Shown piece after piece: positions 24,212-33,631 of a stretch of 64,000 nucleotides of DNA. Numbering within the stretch: position 1 is the first letter of the stretch; the number at the start of each line of letters is the position of its first letter. A program made the translations under genes and the position numbers. Under the pieces are notes generated by a model that was not told where the DNA came from, made no database searches, and was given only the letters and a program-made list of their open reading frames with translations. The stretch spans positions 48,040 to 112,039 of the forward strand of contig PSMW01000009.1 of assembly GCA_040290295.1 (NCBI GenBank), in the 5' to 3' direction. This DNA comes from CAADGV01 sp040290295 (GTDB lineage Bacteria > Bacteroidota > Ignavibacteria > UBA10030 > UBA6906).

Positions 24212-26092
24212 ATGGTAGGAACGATACGTTCGAAAATCATTTGGGCGTTTGGACTGATCGTTTCGCTGAACCTTGCAGCGAGCTTTCTGTCCATCTACAA
24301 TTTTTACGCGCTGGGGACAACGGTTGCTACCATCCTGCGGGAAAACTACTTGAGCGTGCTCGCGGCGGAAAATATGGTGAAGTATTTGGAGGGGCAGGAC
24401 AATGCGCTGTTGGTTGCCAGTCAGGGCGAAGAAGCAGGCGTGAGCGGCAGCTTCGAGGACAAGCGCATGTCGTTCTACTACTGGTACGAGCAAGCGTTCC
24501 GCACGATGCCGGAAGGAAAATTGGTCGGGGTGCGCGACTCCCTACAATCCGTACGCAAGAAGTACGTGGCGGTCACCGACACCATGCGCGGCATGATCCA
24601 GCAGGGGGCGTTCATGCAGGCGAAGACCTACTACTACGAATCGGTTCGGCCCGTCTCGGAAGAACTCCGCACCCTCTGCTTCCGACTCTTCGAGTACAAT
24701 CAGGCGGCGATGTACCAACTCGAAAGCAAAACGCATACGATTGCCAACCAAGCTGCCTACGGGATGATTCTCGCTTCGATCATTTCGTTGGCGTTGAGCG
24801 TGATCGCCACCGTGTGGCTCACGAAAGGACTCATCAAACCGGCGGAGGCGTTGACCGAGCGAGTGAAGCAAATTGGGGCGGGACAGTTGGATTTGAAAAT
24901 CGATGTGCTTTCCAACGACGAGATCGGCGCATTGAGTCGGGAGTTCAACAAAATGACCGAACGCTTGCGCCGTTTCGAGCAAATGAACATCGATAAGATT
25001 CTTGCCGAGAAACGAAAGTCGGAAGCCATCGTGGACAGCATCTCCGACGGCATCATCGTTACCGACGCGCAGATGAATATCCTTCATATCAATAATTTGA
25101 TTGCGGAGCTCTTCGGCTATCGCGATGTCGATGCGATCGGCAAACCCGTTGCTTCGGTCATACAGGACGAACGCATCATGAGCTTGATCGGCTCAGCCTC
25201 GCGCGAGAACAACGACGGCAACAGCGAACGCCACGATGCCGATTCGGTGACGCTGCTGCACTTCAGTCGGGGTGAGCGCTCCATGTACTTCCGGCCCAAA
25301 CTCACGCGCGTCTTCGACAGCGAAGGACACCTCTACGGTGTGTTGACGGTTCTTCAGGACGTCACACAGTTCAAAGAACTCGATCGCATGAAATCGGACT
25401 TCATCGCAACGCTCTCGCACGAGTTTCGGACACCCTTAACCTCCATCAACATGAGCGTGGACATCTTGAATCAAGAATTGTTGGGTCCGTTGAACGAACG
25501 CCAGAAGGAATTGATCGGCACGACGTTGGAGGATGTGCACCGACTGACTAAACTTGCTCGCGAACTGCTGCAATTATCGAAACTCGAATCGGGAAGGCTG
25601 CAGTGCAAGAACGAAGAGCTGGATGTCCGCTCGGTGATCGAAGCGACTCTCCGCTCGTTGCAGATTCAGTTCCAAGAGAAAGGTGTAGCGTTGCGGACGG
25701 ACATTCCCACGGATCTCCCCACGCTCCTTGCGGACGAACAACAATTCTCGTGGGTGATCAACAATCTCGTTACAAACGCTCTGAAGTACACCGACAGTGG
25801 GGGTGCCGTGACCATTCGCGTCAGGCAGCGGCAGGGCGATATGCTCTTCGAAGTAGAGGATACGGGGCACGGGATCGCACAAGAACATCTCGACAAAATT
25901 TTCGACAAGTTCGTGCAGGTGAAGAGTGCGTCCATCGCAACACCCGGTAGCGTGGGCTTGGGCCTGGCGATCGCCAAAGAGATCGTGGAAGTGTATGGAG
26001 GAAAGATCTGGGCAGTGAGCGAAGTCGGAAAAGGAAGCACGTTCTCCTTTACGCTGCCTCTGCAACCTGCCACCGCGATGTCACAGTCATGA
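24212..26092 (+). CDS. KinB-type sensor histidine kinase (HAMP-PAS-HisKA-HATPase)
   Basis: The 626-residue protein has a membrane segment (about residues 8-30), a helical periplasmic sensor region (35-180), a second membrane segment (about 185-205), HAMP (205-258), PAS (about 270-385), HisKA with His403 in SHEFRTPL, and an ATPase domain with NNLVTNALKY, DTGHGI and GLGLAIAKE. The ligand is unknown. The plan matches KinB-like kinases. Its stop overlaps the response-regulator start by 4 nt, so the two form a cognate pair. It has its own promoter at 24160-24190. Confidence 0.93.
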   Translation: MVGTIRSKIIWAFGLIVSLNLAASFLSIYNFYALGTTVATILRENYLSVLAAENMVKYLEGQDNALLVASQGEEAGVSGSFEDKRMSFYYWYEQAFRTMPEGKLVGVRDSLQSVRKKYVAVTDTMRGMIQQGAFMQAKTYYYESVRPVSEELRTLCFRLFEYNQAAMYQLESKTHTIANQAAYGMILASIISLALSVIATVWLTKGLIKPAEALTERVKQIGAGQLDLKIDVLSNDEIGALSREFNKMTERLRRFEQMNIDKILAEKRKSEAIVDSISDGIIVTDAQMNILHINNLIAELFGYRDVDAIGKPVASVIQDERIMSLIGSASRENNDGNSERHDADSVTLLHFSRGERSMYFRPKLTRVFDSEGHLYGVLTVLQDVTQFKELDRMKSDFIATLSHEFRTPLTSINMSVDILNQELLGPLNERQKELIGTTLEDVHRLTKLARELLQLSKLESGRLQCKNEELDVRSVIEATLRSLQIQFQEKGVALRTDIPTDLPTLLADEQQFSWVINNLVTNALKYTDSGGAVTIRVRQRQGDMLFEVEDTGHGIAQEHLDKIFDKFVQVKSASIATPGSVGLGLAIAKEIVEVYGGKIWAVSEVGKGSTFSFTLPLQPATAMSQS

Positions 26093-27414
26093 GTGCTGCG
26101 CCGGCAAAAGCCTCTGTTCTGCTCGTGGACGACGAGCAGAATATCCTCAAGACCGTCACCATCGGACTGGAAGCAGTGGGCTTCGACGTGACGGCCTTTG
26201 CCGATCCTCTCAAAGCACTCGATGCACTCCGCCAGCGAACATTCGATCTGGCCTTTTATGACTTGAAAATGTCTCCCGTCGATGGAATGGAACTGCTGCG
26301 CGAAACCCGCCGCATCAGTCCGAGCACGACCGTCATCCTGATGACCGCGCACGGCAGCATCGATTCGGCGGTGGAGGCGATCAAGCTGGGCGCGTTCGAC
26401 TATATTCAGAAGCCGTTCGAGTTCAACGAGCTGGAATTGTTCGCGAAGAAAGTGTACGAGCACCACAAGCTCAAGCAGGAACTGGTGGAACTCCGGGAAG
26501 AACTGCAACGCACAAAGACGGGCGAGATCGTTACACGCAGCGAGCGTATGCGCGCTGTGGTGGACCTTGCGCTCCAGGTGGCGCCGGGCAACATTACTGT
26601 GCTGCTGCAAGGTGAGAGCGGCACCGGCAAGGAGCTTCTCGCTCACCTTATTCACGACAACAGCCCGCGGCGAGAGAAGCCGTTCGTTGTCGTCAACTGT
26701 GCGGCGCTTGCCGAGCAACTCTTGGAGAGTGAACTGTTCGGTCATGTGAAGGGGGCTTTCACCGGCGCGACAAAGGATCGTCAAGGACGTTTCGAGGCGG
26801 CAGATGGCGGAACGATCTTCCTCGACGAGATTGGTGAGGTGCCGCTTTCGACGCAGGTAAAGTTGTTGCGTTTTCTGCAAAGCAAGGAATTCGAACGCGT
26901 CGGTGAAACCGAGACAAGAAAAGTCGATGTGCGTGTTCTCGCGGCAACGAACAAGAATCTCGAGGAGGCAGTAGATCGCGGAGGCTTCCGCGAGGATTTG
27001 TTCTATCGACTCAATGCGGTGACTTTGAAGGTGCCGCCGTTACGCGAGCGTATGGAGGATATACCGTTGCTGGTGACACATTTTCTTCGGAAGTTCGGCA
27101 GCAGCAGCGAGCTTTCGCAGGAAGCATTCACCGCACTGAAAAGCTACACCTGGAAGGGGAACGTGCGTGAACTGGAAAACGTCATCGAACGTGCCGTGTT
27201 GTTGGCGCGAGGCGGGGACATTCGATTGGAGCATCTCCCCGAACAGTTCCAGAACCTTGCCGCGCCTGCCGCCCATCTTCTTTCGCTCGAAGAGATGGAA
27301 CGACAGCACATCGTCAAAGTGCTGCGGATCGCGAAGGACCTCGAAGAGGCTGCCGCCATTCTCGACATCGATCCCGCAACACTCTGGCGGAAGCGGAAGA
27401 AGTTTCAGCTATGA
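26089..27414 (+). CDS. NtrC-family sigma54-dependent response regulator
   Basis: The 441-residue protein has a receiver domain with the acidic pocket VDDE and phosphorylation site Asp58 (FYDLKMSP). The sigma54 AAA+ domain has Walker A GESGTGKE (about 175-182), intact GAFTGA (about 222), Walker B GTIFLDEIGE and the arginine-finger region, followed by a C-terminal Fis-type helix-turn-helix (AAAILDIDPATLWRKRKKF). It is therefore a competent sigma54 activator, in contrast to the protein at 5669-6706. It is coupled to the kinase by ATGA. Its target promoters are not visible here. The adjacent paa genes are an obvious candidate, but I see no -24/-12 site in front of them. Confidence 0.93.
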   Translation: MSAAPAKASVLLVDDEQNILKTVTIGLEAVGFDVTAFADPLKALDALRQRTFDLAFYDLKMSPVDGMELLRETRRISPSTTVILMTAHGSIDSAVEAIKLGAFDYIQKPFEFNELELFAKKVYEHHKLKQELVELREELQRTKTGEIVTRSERMRAVVDLALQVAPGNITVLLQGESGTGKELLAHLIHDNSPRREKPFVVVNCAALAEQLLESELFGHVKGAFTGATKDRQGRFEAADGGTIFLDEIGEVPLSTQVKLLRFLQSKEFERVGETETRKVDVRVLAATNKNLEEAVDRGGFREDLFYRLNAVTLKVPPLRERMEDIPLLVTHFLRKFGSSSELSQEAFTALKSYTWKGNVRELENVIERAVLLARGGDIRLEHLPEQFQNLAAPAAHLLSLEEMERQHIVKVLRIAKDLEEAAAILDIDPATLWRKRKKFQL

Positions 27415-27462
27415 GCATTGCCTGCAGGTTCCTGTTCGGTGCGACGCTGTGTGCGCGTTGCA

Positions 27463-27493
27463 TTGAAGCCTTCTCTCAGAAGTTGTATATTGG
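27463..27493 (+). promoter_or_regulatory. Promoter TTG-N20-TATATTGG (paa operon)
   Basis: TTG at 27463-27465 and TATATTGG at 27486-27493 have the 20-nt gap, about 40 nt upstream of the paaA ATG. This suggests housekeeping-sigma rather than sigma54 transcription. Confidence 0.55.
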
Positions 27494-27532
27494 TGCCGAC
27501 ATCCTCCCTTACCAACAAATCTTCGAGAAGCC

Positions 27533-28477
27533 ATGAAACACGAGAAGACGTACGAAGAAAAACTCGCGGAGTTCGAAACACGAGTCGCTCGCGGCGAGAA
27601 AATCGAGCCGGGCGATTGGATGCCGGACGAGTATCGTAAGACGCTTATTCGGATGATCGGTCAGCATGCACACAGTGAAATTGTCGGGCAGTTGCCGGAA
27701 GGAAAGTGGATTCCCTACGCGCCAGGCTTTCGGCGGAAGTTGACGCTCATTGCAAAAGTGCAAGACGAGGCGGGGCATGGACAACTTCTCTACCGCGCGG
27801 CCGAAACGCTCGGCAAGTCACGCGAAGAGTTGCTCGAAGAACTTCTCGCCGGCAAAGCGAAGTACGCAAACGTCTTCAACTACCCGACACCAACCTGGGC
27901 GGATGTCGGCGTCATCGGATGGTTGGTGGATATGGCGGCGGTGGTCAACCAAACGATGCTTCAGCAATCGTCCTACGGACCGTATGCGCGAGCAATGAAG
28001 CGCATCTGCTACGAAGAGTCGTTCCACATCAAACAGGGATACGATCTCGTGGTCGCTCTGGCAAAGGGAGCGCCCGAGCAGCGTGCCATGGTACAAGATG
28101 CGATCAACCGTTGGTGGTACCCCACGCTCATGATGTCGGGCCCGCCGGATCATCTCTCTGTGCACTCGCAACAATCGCTCAAATGGCGCATCAAGACGAA
28201 ATCGAACGAGCAGGTGCGCCAAGAGTACGTTGATTTGATCGTGCCACAGATTCGCGCGCTCAGTTTGATGATCCCCGATCCTGATCTGCACTACGACGAG
28301 ACGACGGGACACTGGGTGTACACACCACCGGACTGGGAGGAATTGAAGCGCGTTGTCAACGGTGACGGTCCTTGCAACAAGGAGCGGCTGGAAGCGCGAC
28401 GGCGTGCGCATGAAGAAGGGCGGTGGGTGCGCGAAGCACTCGCAGCAAAAGCCAAACGCAAGGAAGCCGCGGCATGA
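27533..28477 (+). CDS. paaA: Phenylacetyl-CoA epoxygenase catalytic subunit PaaA
   Basis: The 314-residue ferritin-like protein carries both diiron ExxH motifs: KVQDEAGHGQLLY (about residue 80) and CYEESFHIKQGYD (about 163). Its opening (EKLAEFETRVARGEKIEPGDWMP) is typical of PaaA. PaaABC(D)E converts phenylacetyl-CoA to the ring 1,2-epoxide, the first dearomatising step of aerobic phenylacetate breakdown. It is the first gene of paaABCD. The paaB start overlaps its stop (ATGA). Confidence 0.95.
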   Translation: MKHEKTYEEKLAEFETRVARGEKIEPGDWMPDEYRKTLIRMIGQHAHSEIVGQLPEGKWIPYAPGFRRKLTLIAKVQDEAGHGQLLYRAAETLGKSREELLEELLAGKAKYANVFNYPTPTWADVGVIGWLVDMAAVVNQTMLQQSSYGPYARAMKRICYEESFHIKQGYDLVVALAKGAPEQRAMVQDAINRWWYPTLMMSGPPDHLSVHSQQSLKWRIKTKSNEQVRQEYVDLIVPQIRALSLMIPDPDLHYDETTGHWVYTPPDWEELKRVVNGDGPCNKERLEARRRAHEEGRWVREALAAKAKRKEAAA

Positions 28478-28758
28478 ACGATACACAGTTCGAAACGTAC
28501 GAAGTGTTTCATCAGCGAAAGAGGGGCGATCCGCATATTCATGTCGGGGCGGTGCACGCTCCCGATCCGCACGTGGCGTTGCAGTATGCCCGCGACCAAT
28601 TTGCACGTCGCCTCCCGTGCGTCAGCTTGTGGGTGGTGAAGAGTACCGACATTACTGCCACAGACTACCAGGACGAGCGCTTCTTCAACATCGCGCTCGA
28701 TAAGTCCTACCGCGACCCGAAGGATTTCGATGCACCCGTGAAGGAGCCGACCGAATGA
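28474..28758 (+). CDS. paaB: Phenylacetyl-CoA epoxygenase subunit PaaB
   Basis: The 94-residue protein has the PaaB signature: FETYEVFHQRKRGDPHIHVGAVHAPDPHVALQYARDQFARR, then SLWVVKSTDITATD. PaaB is a small bridging subunit that holds the PaaAC heterodimers together. The ATG at 28474 overlaps the paaA stop. An upstream in-frame extension to 28423 lies inside paaA and is rejected. The paaC start overlaps the paaB stop by 4 nt. Confidence 0.93.
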   Translation: MNDTQFETYEVFHQRKRGDPHIHVGAVHAPDPHVALQYARDQFARRLPCVSLWVVKSTDITATDYQDERFFNIALDKSYRDPKDFDAPVKEPTE

Positions 28759-29543
28759 GCGCCGCATTTCCACAGGATGCTCTCCAGACGCTGCTGCTGG
28801 CGCTCGCTGACGATGAGTTGATGCTAGGGCATCGCAACGCGGAATGGACGGGACACGCGCCGGTTCTCGAGGAGGATATCGCCTTCTCCAACATCGCGCA
28901 AGATGAGCTGGGGCATTCGCTTCTCTGGTACACGCTCTACCAACAGCTCACGGGGAAGGAGCCGGATGCGATGGCGTTCGAGCGGGCGTGGCATGATTTC
29001 ACCTGTTGCCGATTCGTAACGTATCCGAAAGGCGATTTCGCCTATACGGTGGTACGCCAATATCTTTTCGATGAAGCGGAACAAGTGCGGCTCCGAGCGT
29101 TTGCACACTCTACGTATCTTCCCATCAAAGAAGCCGCAGCCAAAATCCTGCGCGAGGAAGCATATCACATTCTCCACTCCAAAGGATTGGTCGAGCGGCT
29201 TGGCGATGCGACCGACGAGAGTCACCGCCGAATGCAAGCAGCAGTCGATGTAGCCTTTCCGCAAGCGCTCGGCATGTTCGAAGAGGTGGAAGGCGAGCAG
29301 GAGTTGATCGCCGCAGGAGTTTTTCCGGGGCATGCAACGTTGCAAGCAGAGTGGATGCGACACGTCGTTCCGGTTTTGACGGGCGCGACGCTTGCCGTTC
29401 CTGTCAAGGACCGCGCAGGTGTGTACAGCGTTCAGACCACACCGGATAATGGCGGACGGAGGCGTGACCACAACGCCCACTTGCAGCAACTTGTGGATGA
29501 TTTGCAAGCAGTCTATCGCATAGCGCCAGGAGCGCGGTGGTGA
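28755..29543 (+). CDS. paaC: Phenylacetyl-CoA epoxygenase structural subunit PaaC
   Basis: The 262-residue ferritin-like protein begins with ADDELMLGHRNAEWTGHAPVLEEDIAFSNIAQDELGHSLLWY and carries LREEAYHILHSKGLVERL. These are PaaC hallmarks. PaaC is the structural partner of PaaA. It is coupled by ATGA to paaB, and its last codons overlap the paaD start. Confidence 0.94.
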   Translation: MSAAFPQDALQTLLLALADDELMLGHRNAEWTGHAPVLEEDIAFSNIAQDELGHSLLWYTLYQQLTGKEPDAMAFERAWHDFTCCRFVTYPKGDFAYTVVRQYLFDEAEQVRLRAFAHSTYLPIKEAAAKILREEAYHILHSKGLVERLGDATDESHRRMQAAVDVAFPQALGMFEEVEGEQELIAAGVFPGHATLQAEWMRHVVPVLTGATLAVPVKDRAGVYSVQTTPDNGGRRRDHNAHLQQLVDDLQAVYRIAPGARW

Positions 29544-30031
29544 AAACCATCATCCTTACAGAACAAGACATCAGGACGGAACTGAGTAAGATTACCGATC
29601 CGGAGATCCCCGTCCTCACACTCGTCGAGATGAAAGTGATCCGCAGCGTGAAGGTAGCGGATGAGGTGGTGACGGTTGTTCTTTCGCCGACATTCGTTGG
29701 TTGCCCAGCGATGGAATACATGAAGAACGAAATACGCTCGCGGCTTGCTGCACTCGGCTGTAAAGACGTTCGCATCGAGACCACCTTCTCGCCTCCTTGG
29801 TCCACCGATATGTTGGATGAAGATGCGAAGGAAAAGCTACGGGCGTTCGGTATCGCACCGCCTCCGAAAAATGACGGAGCGCTCGAGGCAGTGCTCGCTC
29901 TTCCGGTCGCGTGTCCGTTTTGCCATTCCACCGCAACGCATCTCGAAAGTGCATTCGGCCCCACGTTGTGTAAGCAAATCTACTACTGCGATGCGTGCCG
30001 GCAATCGTTCGAGCGCTTCAAGCCGGTGTGA
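29537..30031 (+). CDS. paaD: PaaD, MIP18/DUF59-type iron-sulfur assembly factor for the epoxygenase
   Basis: The 164-residue protein has a DUF59/MIP18 domain (ITDPEIPVLTLVEMKVIRSV, VVLSPTFVGCPAMEYM) and a C-terminal zinc-ribbon-like Cys cluster (CPFCHS, CDACRQSFERF). PaaD is thought to deliver iron-sulfur clusters, probably to the PaaE reductase. Two GTG codons (29537 and 29540) are possible starts. The second makes a GTGA overlap with the paaC stop. No paaE follows: the next gene is on the other strand, so electrons for the epoxygenase must come from a reductase encoded elsewhere. Confidence 0.93.
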   Translation: MVKTIILTEQDIRTELSKITDPEIPVLTLVEMKVIRSVKVADEVVTVVLSPTFVGCPAMEYMKNEIRSRLAALGCKDVRIETTFSPPWSTDMLDEDAKEKLRAFGIAPPPKNDGALEAVLALPVACPFCHSTATHLESAFGPTLCKQIYYCDACRQSFERFKPV

Positions 30032-30041
30032 AAGCGTCGAA

Positions 30042-30353
30042 TTATCCTTTGCAAAACTTTCCAAGCATGGCGCCCCCGTCGAGACAGCCAATTTCGTCGA
30101 GCGTTAGGATGGTCGTATCTCCCGAGACGGTGATCTTTACCTTTCTGCCCTCAAGCTCGTACGTCCCTTCTTTGGTGATGCCCATGCCTGTTCCTTCGAC
30201 CTTCCCACCAGAGGTGAACGTCAAGCTGCTCACGAGTGCGCTGCCGAGAGAATCGCCACGGGAAACATACGTGCCGCTTAGCCCCCGAGTGCAGCCAACG
30301 GAGAGGATGCAACGCAGCAGCATTGTGAGGATGAAGTTTGAGTGAAATAACAT
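30042..30353 (-). CDS. Small lipoprotein of unknown function, intact family copy
   Basis: The 103-residue protein has a lipoprotein signal (LLRCILSVGCTRG, with Cys21 as lipidation site in the longer reading). A second ATG at residue 11 is a possible start. The body GTYVSRGDSLGSALVSSLTF ... GTYELEGRKVKI ... LTLDEIGCLDGGAMLGKFCKG looks like a small beta domain with two Cys near the end. I recognise no family. A decayed copy with the same ending lies at 32611-32759, so this gene and that remnant flank the BNR/T9SS gene. Confidence 0.6.
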   Translation of the reverse strand: MLFHSNFILTMLLRCILSVGCTRGLSGTYVSRGDSLGSALVSSLTFTSGGKVEGTGMGITKEGTYELEGRKVKITVSGDTTILTLDEIGCLDGGAMLGKFCKG

Positions 30354-30389
30354 TCTTTTGTCCTCGAGTCTTTTAGGTGATGGGAAGCG

Positions 30390-32526
30390 TTACTTTGCCA
30401 AGATCATCCTTTGTGCAGCGGTGAATCCTCCACCGGCAAGGCGATACACATACACGCCGCTTGCCAACCCGTCTGCATGGAATGTCGTCTCATACGTTCC
30501 CGCTGAAAGATTCTCATCCACCAACGTTCTCACTTCTCGACCAAGCACATCGTACACCTTGAGCGTCACATGAGTTTTGGGTGTGATGTTCGGGATTTGG
30601 AACTCGATAGTCGTTGTCGGGTTGAACGGGTTGGGATAGTTTTGTTCGAGCACAAACGTTTCGGGTGCAGTGGAGGAGGTGATGTTGACACTGGTAATTT
30701 CTGTTGATGGTCGCCGCCACAGATCGAGACCGGCAGTGCCGGCAAATAGTGTGAAGTTCGCTCCACGGGGGACCGGCGTGAGCGTGTAGATGATCGGAAA
30801 GAAGAGGCCTAAATTGGTTGGGAAACCGGTATTGATCGTCGTCCAGTTTGCACCTCGATTCTGCGAAACATACACACCGAATCCGATCCCGGCGATCAAG
30901 TTGTTGCCCAATGAGGCAAGAGAATTCACGCTTGTGCTCGTCAGCCCCGTGTTCATTTGCGTCCAACTACTACCGTTATTTGTCGAGCGGAAGATGCCGG
31001 CAGTTTGGGTGCCGACAAAAATATCCGTGCCGATGAACGCGATCCCTTTGATGCTCGTACTGGTAATTCCCGTTCCAATAGAAGTCCACGATGTTCCTTG
31101 CTTGGTCGAGAGGTACAACCCATTTCCCGCTGCGTAGAGATTCGAGCCGGAGACGGCAAGCATCTGCGCTGCGCCCGTTCCTAAACCGCTATTCATGAGG
31201 GTCCAGTTTGCACCGTTGTTCGTCGAACGATGTACGCCGGCAGATGATCCGACAAAAATCGTCGAACCGAGAACGGCGAAGGTCTGCATTGTTGTGGCGG
31301 CAGGCAATCCCGTGCTTGCCGAAAACCAATTTGCACCATTATCCGTCGAACGAAACACACCCGAAAATCCACCCACGTAAAGGTCTGTTCCCAGGTAAGC
31401 GAGAGTCTCGACTGCTGCGTTCGTCAGTCCTGTATTGATCGAAGTCCACGATGCACCATTATTTGTGGAGAGAAACACGCCGTTCTCGTTCCCCCCCCGC
31501 AAAGAGATCATGACCACCGCTGCCGTTCAGTCTTGCCTTGAACGATCGGATATGCGTTGCAAGAATTCCATTGTGTGACTCGCTCCAAAGTGCTCCTCCG
31601 TTCGACGAAACGTACACGCCTGCGCGATACGATGCGCCTCCGGCAAACAACGTGGGACCGTTTGCGGCGAGTGAAAGAAGAAGAAGAAGGCTCGATGTCA
31701 ACCCTGTGTTTACGGGTGTCCAACTGTTGCCATTGTCGCTCGAGGCCACAACGCCTGAGCCGGCAGCGTAGATGCTCGTGCCGTTCACGAGAAGCGCGTT
31801 CGTGATGTGCGTGCTTACGCTCGACCAGTTCGCGCCGCCGTTGGTCGAGCGATAGATGCCGCTCAAGCTTCCGGCAAAGAGAGTGGTGCCGTTGACCGCA
31901 AGAGCTTTCACCGCAAGAATCGCAATGCCCGCGTTCGAAGGCGACCAACTCGTCTCGCCGTTCGTCGTGACGAATGTACCTGCCGTTTCGGTTCCCGCGA
32001 ACATCGAAGTTCCGCTCACGACGAGCGCGTTGACTCGCGTTGCAGTGAGGCCACTGTTGAGTTGCGTCCAAGATGTTCCGTTGTTGGTCGAGCGATATAC
32101 TCCTGCAGAAGAAGTGCCGGCGAAAAGGTCGTTGCCATTGACGATGAGAAACTGAATGCTCGATGCCAAGGCGGTTGCAGTCCATGTTATCCCATTGTCG
32201 GTGGTAAGATAGACTCCTGCGGCGGTTCCGGCAAACATGCTCGTTCCCTTGGCAGCGAATGCGGTAGCCCCAAAGTAGATTCCACCAAAGCTCAGTCCGT
32301 TGCTCGAGGCAGTCCACGTTGCGCCATTATTCGTTGACCGAAAATTCCCTCCGGCAAGTGTCCCCACAAATATTGTCGTTCCTCCTACCGCGTTCGGGTT
32401 GACGCCGAGAGCAGAAGTGAGACCACCATACGGCCCGTTTGTGTGTACCCATTGTGCTCCCGCCGGTTGAGACATCAGCATGAGACCGAAGAAGAGAGAC
32501 AAGGAAATTCTTTGCACGCTCTTCAT
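30390..32526 (-). pseudogene. BNR-repeat protein with T9SS sorting domain, frameshifted at a G8 tract
   Basis: Two frames make one gene. The first part (32526 down to 31459) has a signal peptide ending in AGAQ and repeats of the type STNNGATW. It breaks after HDLFAGG at a run of eight G on the coding strand (plus 31491-31498). With seven G the reading continues NENGVFLSTNNGASW into the second part (down to 30390). That part has six more repeats and ends in a type A sorting domain (NYPNPFNPTTTIEF, SGVYVYRLAGGGF). The joined protein would have 711 residues. The start at 32526 is fixed by AAGGAG 7 nt upstream. It is either a phase-variable surface protein, a sequencing error or a broken gene. 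Confidence 0.85.
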
Positions 32527-32610
32527 AATCGTACTCCTTCTTGTTAGGGGAATGTTTGAATTCATCACTTCGCGCCGTTGCACAGCAAACGGCTGTTGTC
32601 ACGACGCTCC

Positions 32611-32759
32611 TCAGTTCTTGCACAACTTGCCGATCCTGCTGCCGCCGTCGAGACATCCTTTCTCGTCAATGGTGAAAATCGTCGCCGCCTGGCCTTCCTT
32701 CGATTTCGTAGTTGACTTGCTGAGGGACAACCATGGCGGTCGAACTCTACTTTTCCGGT
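32611..32759 (-). pseudogene. Remnant of the small-lipoprotein family at 30042-30353
   Basis: On the minus strand three different frames match successive parts of the intact lipoprotein: GKVEF in one, YEIEGR in the next, and TIFTIDEKGCLDGGSRIGKL with CKN and a stop in the third. The intact protein has GKVEG, YELEGR and TILTLDEIGCLDGGAMLGKF with CKG. At least two frameshifts separate the pieces and no start or signal peptide is left. It is a decayed paralogue. Confidence 0.7.
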
Positions 32760-32858
32760 TGATTGATTTTGTCACCAAACAAACCTATCATGAGCTTGGT
32801 GACGGACTAACATTCGATCGATACATTATCGGATGGACCACATGCATGGAGGAAAAGT

Positions 32859-33083
32859 ATGAGTCTGAACGACATCTATGAACGCCATGTAAAGGGGCTC
32901 TCCGCGGAGGAGCAATTGCGTTTGATTGAACTCATCGCAAGGAACATTGCTCTCCGGACGGTAGCGGAGACAAAGAAAAGAAGCATCATGGAACTCCACG
33001 GTCTCGGAAAAAAGATCTGGGGAACGATGGATGCCCAGAAATATGTGAACGAATTACGCACCGAGTGGGACCATCGGCCATGA
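32859..33083 (+). CDS. Antitoxin-like protein of a type II toxin-antitoxin pair
   Basis: The 74-residue charged helical protein (MSLNDIYERHVKGLSAEEQLRLIELIARNIA) resembles short antitoxins that precede PIN toxins. Its C-terminal part (LHGLGKKIWGTMDAQKYVNELRTEW) resembles toxin-wrapping tails of DUF2281-like antitoxins. GGAGG sits 6 nt before the ATG. Its stop overlaps the PIN gene start by 4 nt (ATGA), the usual arrangement. Antitoxin autoregulation would be expected but no operator was identified. Confidence 0.7.
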   Translation: MSLNDIYERHVKGLSAEEQLRLIELIARNIALRTVAETKKRSIMELHGLGKKIWGTMDAQKYVNELRTEWDHRP

Positions 33084-33531
33084 TATCGGTTTCTGATGCG
33101 CTCTCGGGCGTGCGGCGTCTTGGCACGATACCGCACCGATTATCTACTTTGTGGAGGAACACCCTATCTACGATGCATGCCTCGTCAAGATCTTTCAACA
33201 AATTGCAGAAGGACGGATTATAGGAGTTACGTCCGTCGTGTCGCTTTGCGAAGTATTGGTTCAACCTGTCAAAAAAACTGACAGGCAATTGCAAAATTCT
33301 TATCGTGAACTGATGCAAGGGAGTGCTCATTGTGAATTAGTTGCCATTGAATCCATCCACGCTGTGAAGGCAGCAGAACTCCGTGCGCACTATGGCTTGA
33401 GGACGCCTGATGCCCTGCAAATAATTGCTACTGCAATACTTTCCGGCTGCGAAGGCTTTCTCACCAACGATAGCCATCTGAAGTGAGTCGAGGGCGTGCG
33501 TGTCCTCGTGCTTGATGAGATTGTTGGTTGA
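33080..33531 (+). pseudogene. PIN-domain toxin (VapC-like), broken by a frameshift and an in-frame TGA
   Basis: The start frame reads MISVSDALSGVRRLG. Inserting one base around 33119-33123 gives DTAPIIYFVEEHPIYDACL, the PIN N-terminus with its first catalytic Asp. The next frame continues with Glu-containing SVVSLCEVLVQPV and the second acidic cluster RTPDALQIIATAI with NDSHLK. A TGA at 33484-33486 follows, after which the same frame reads VEGVRVLVLDEIVG to a stop at 33531, the usual PIN ending. Two lesions indicate a dead toxin, or sequence errors. Intact length would be about 150 residues. Confidence 0.7.
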
Positions 33532-33631
33532 AGACATGCCTGCGATCGCCTCCTGATCCATAACATTCCCGAGCTCCCACTGCAACATTCCTTACTCCTA
33601 CTTCTGCATAAGCTGTGTTCAACGGGCGTCG

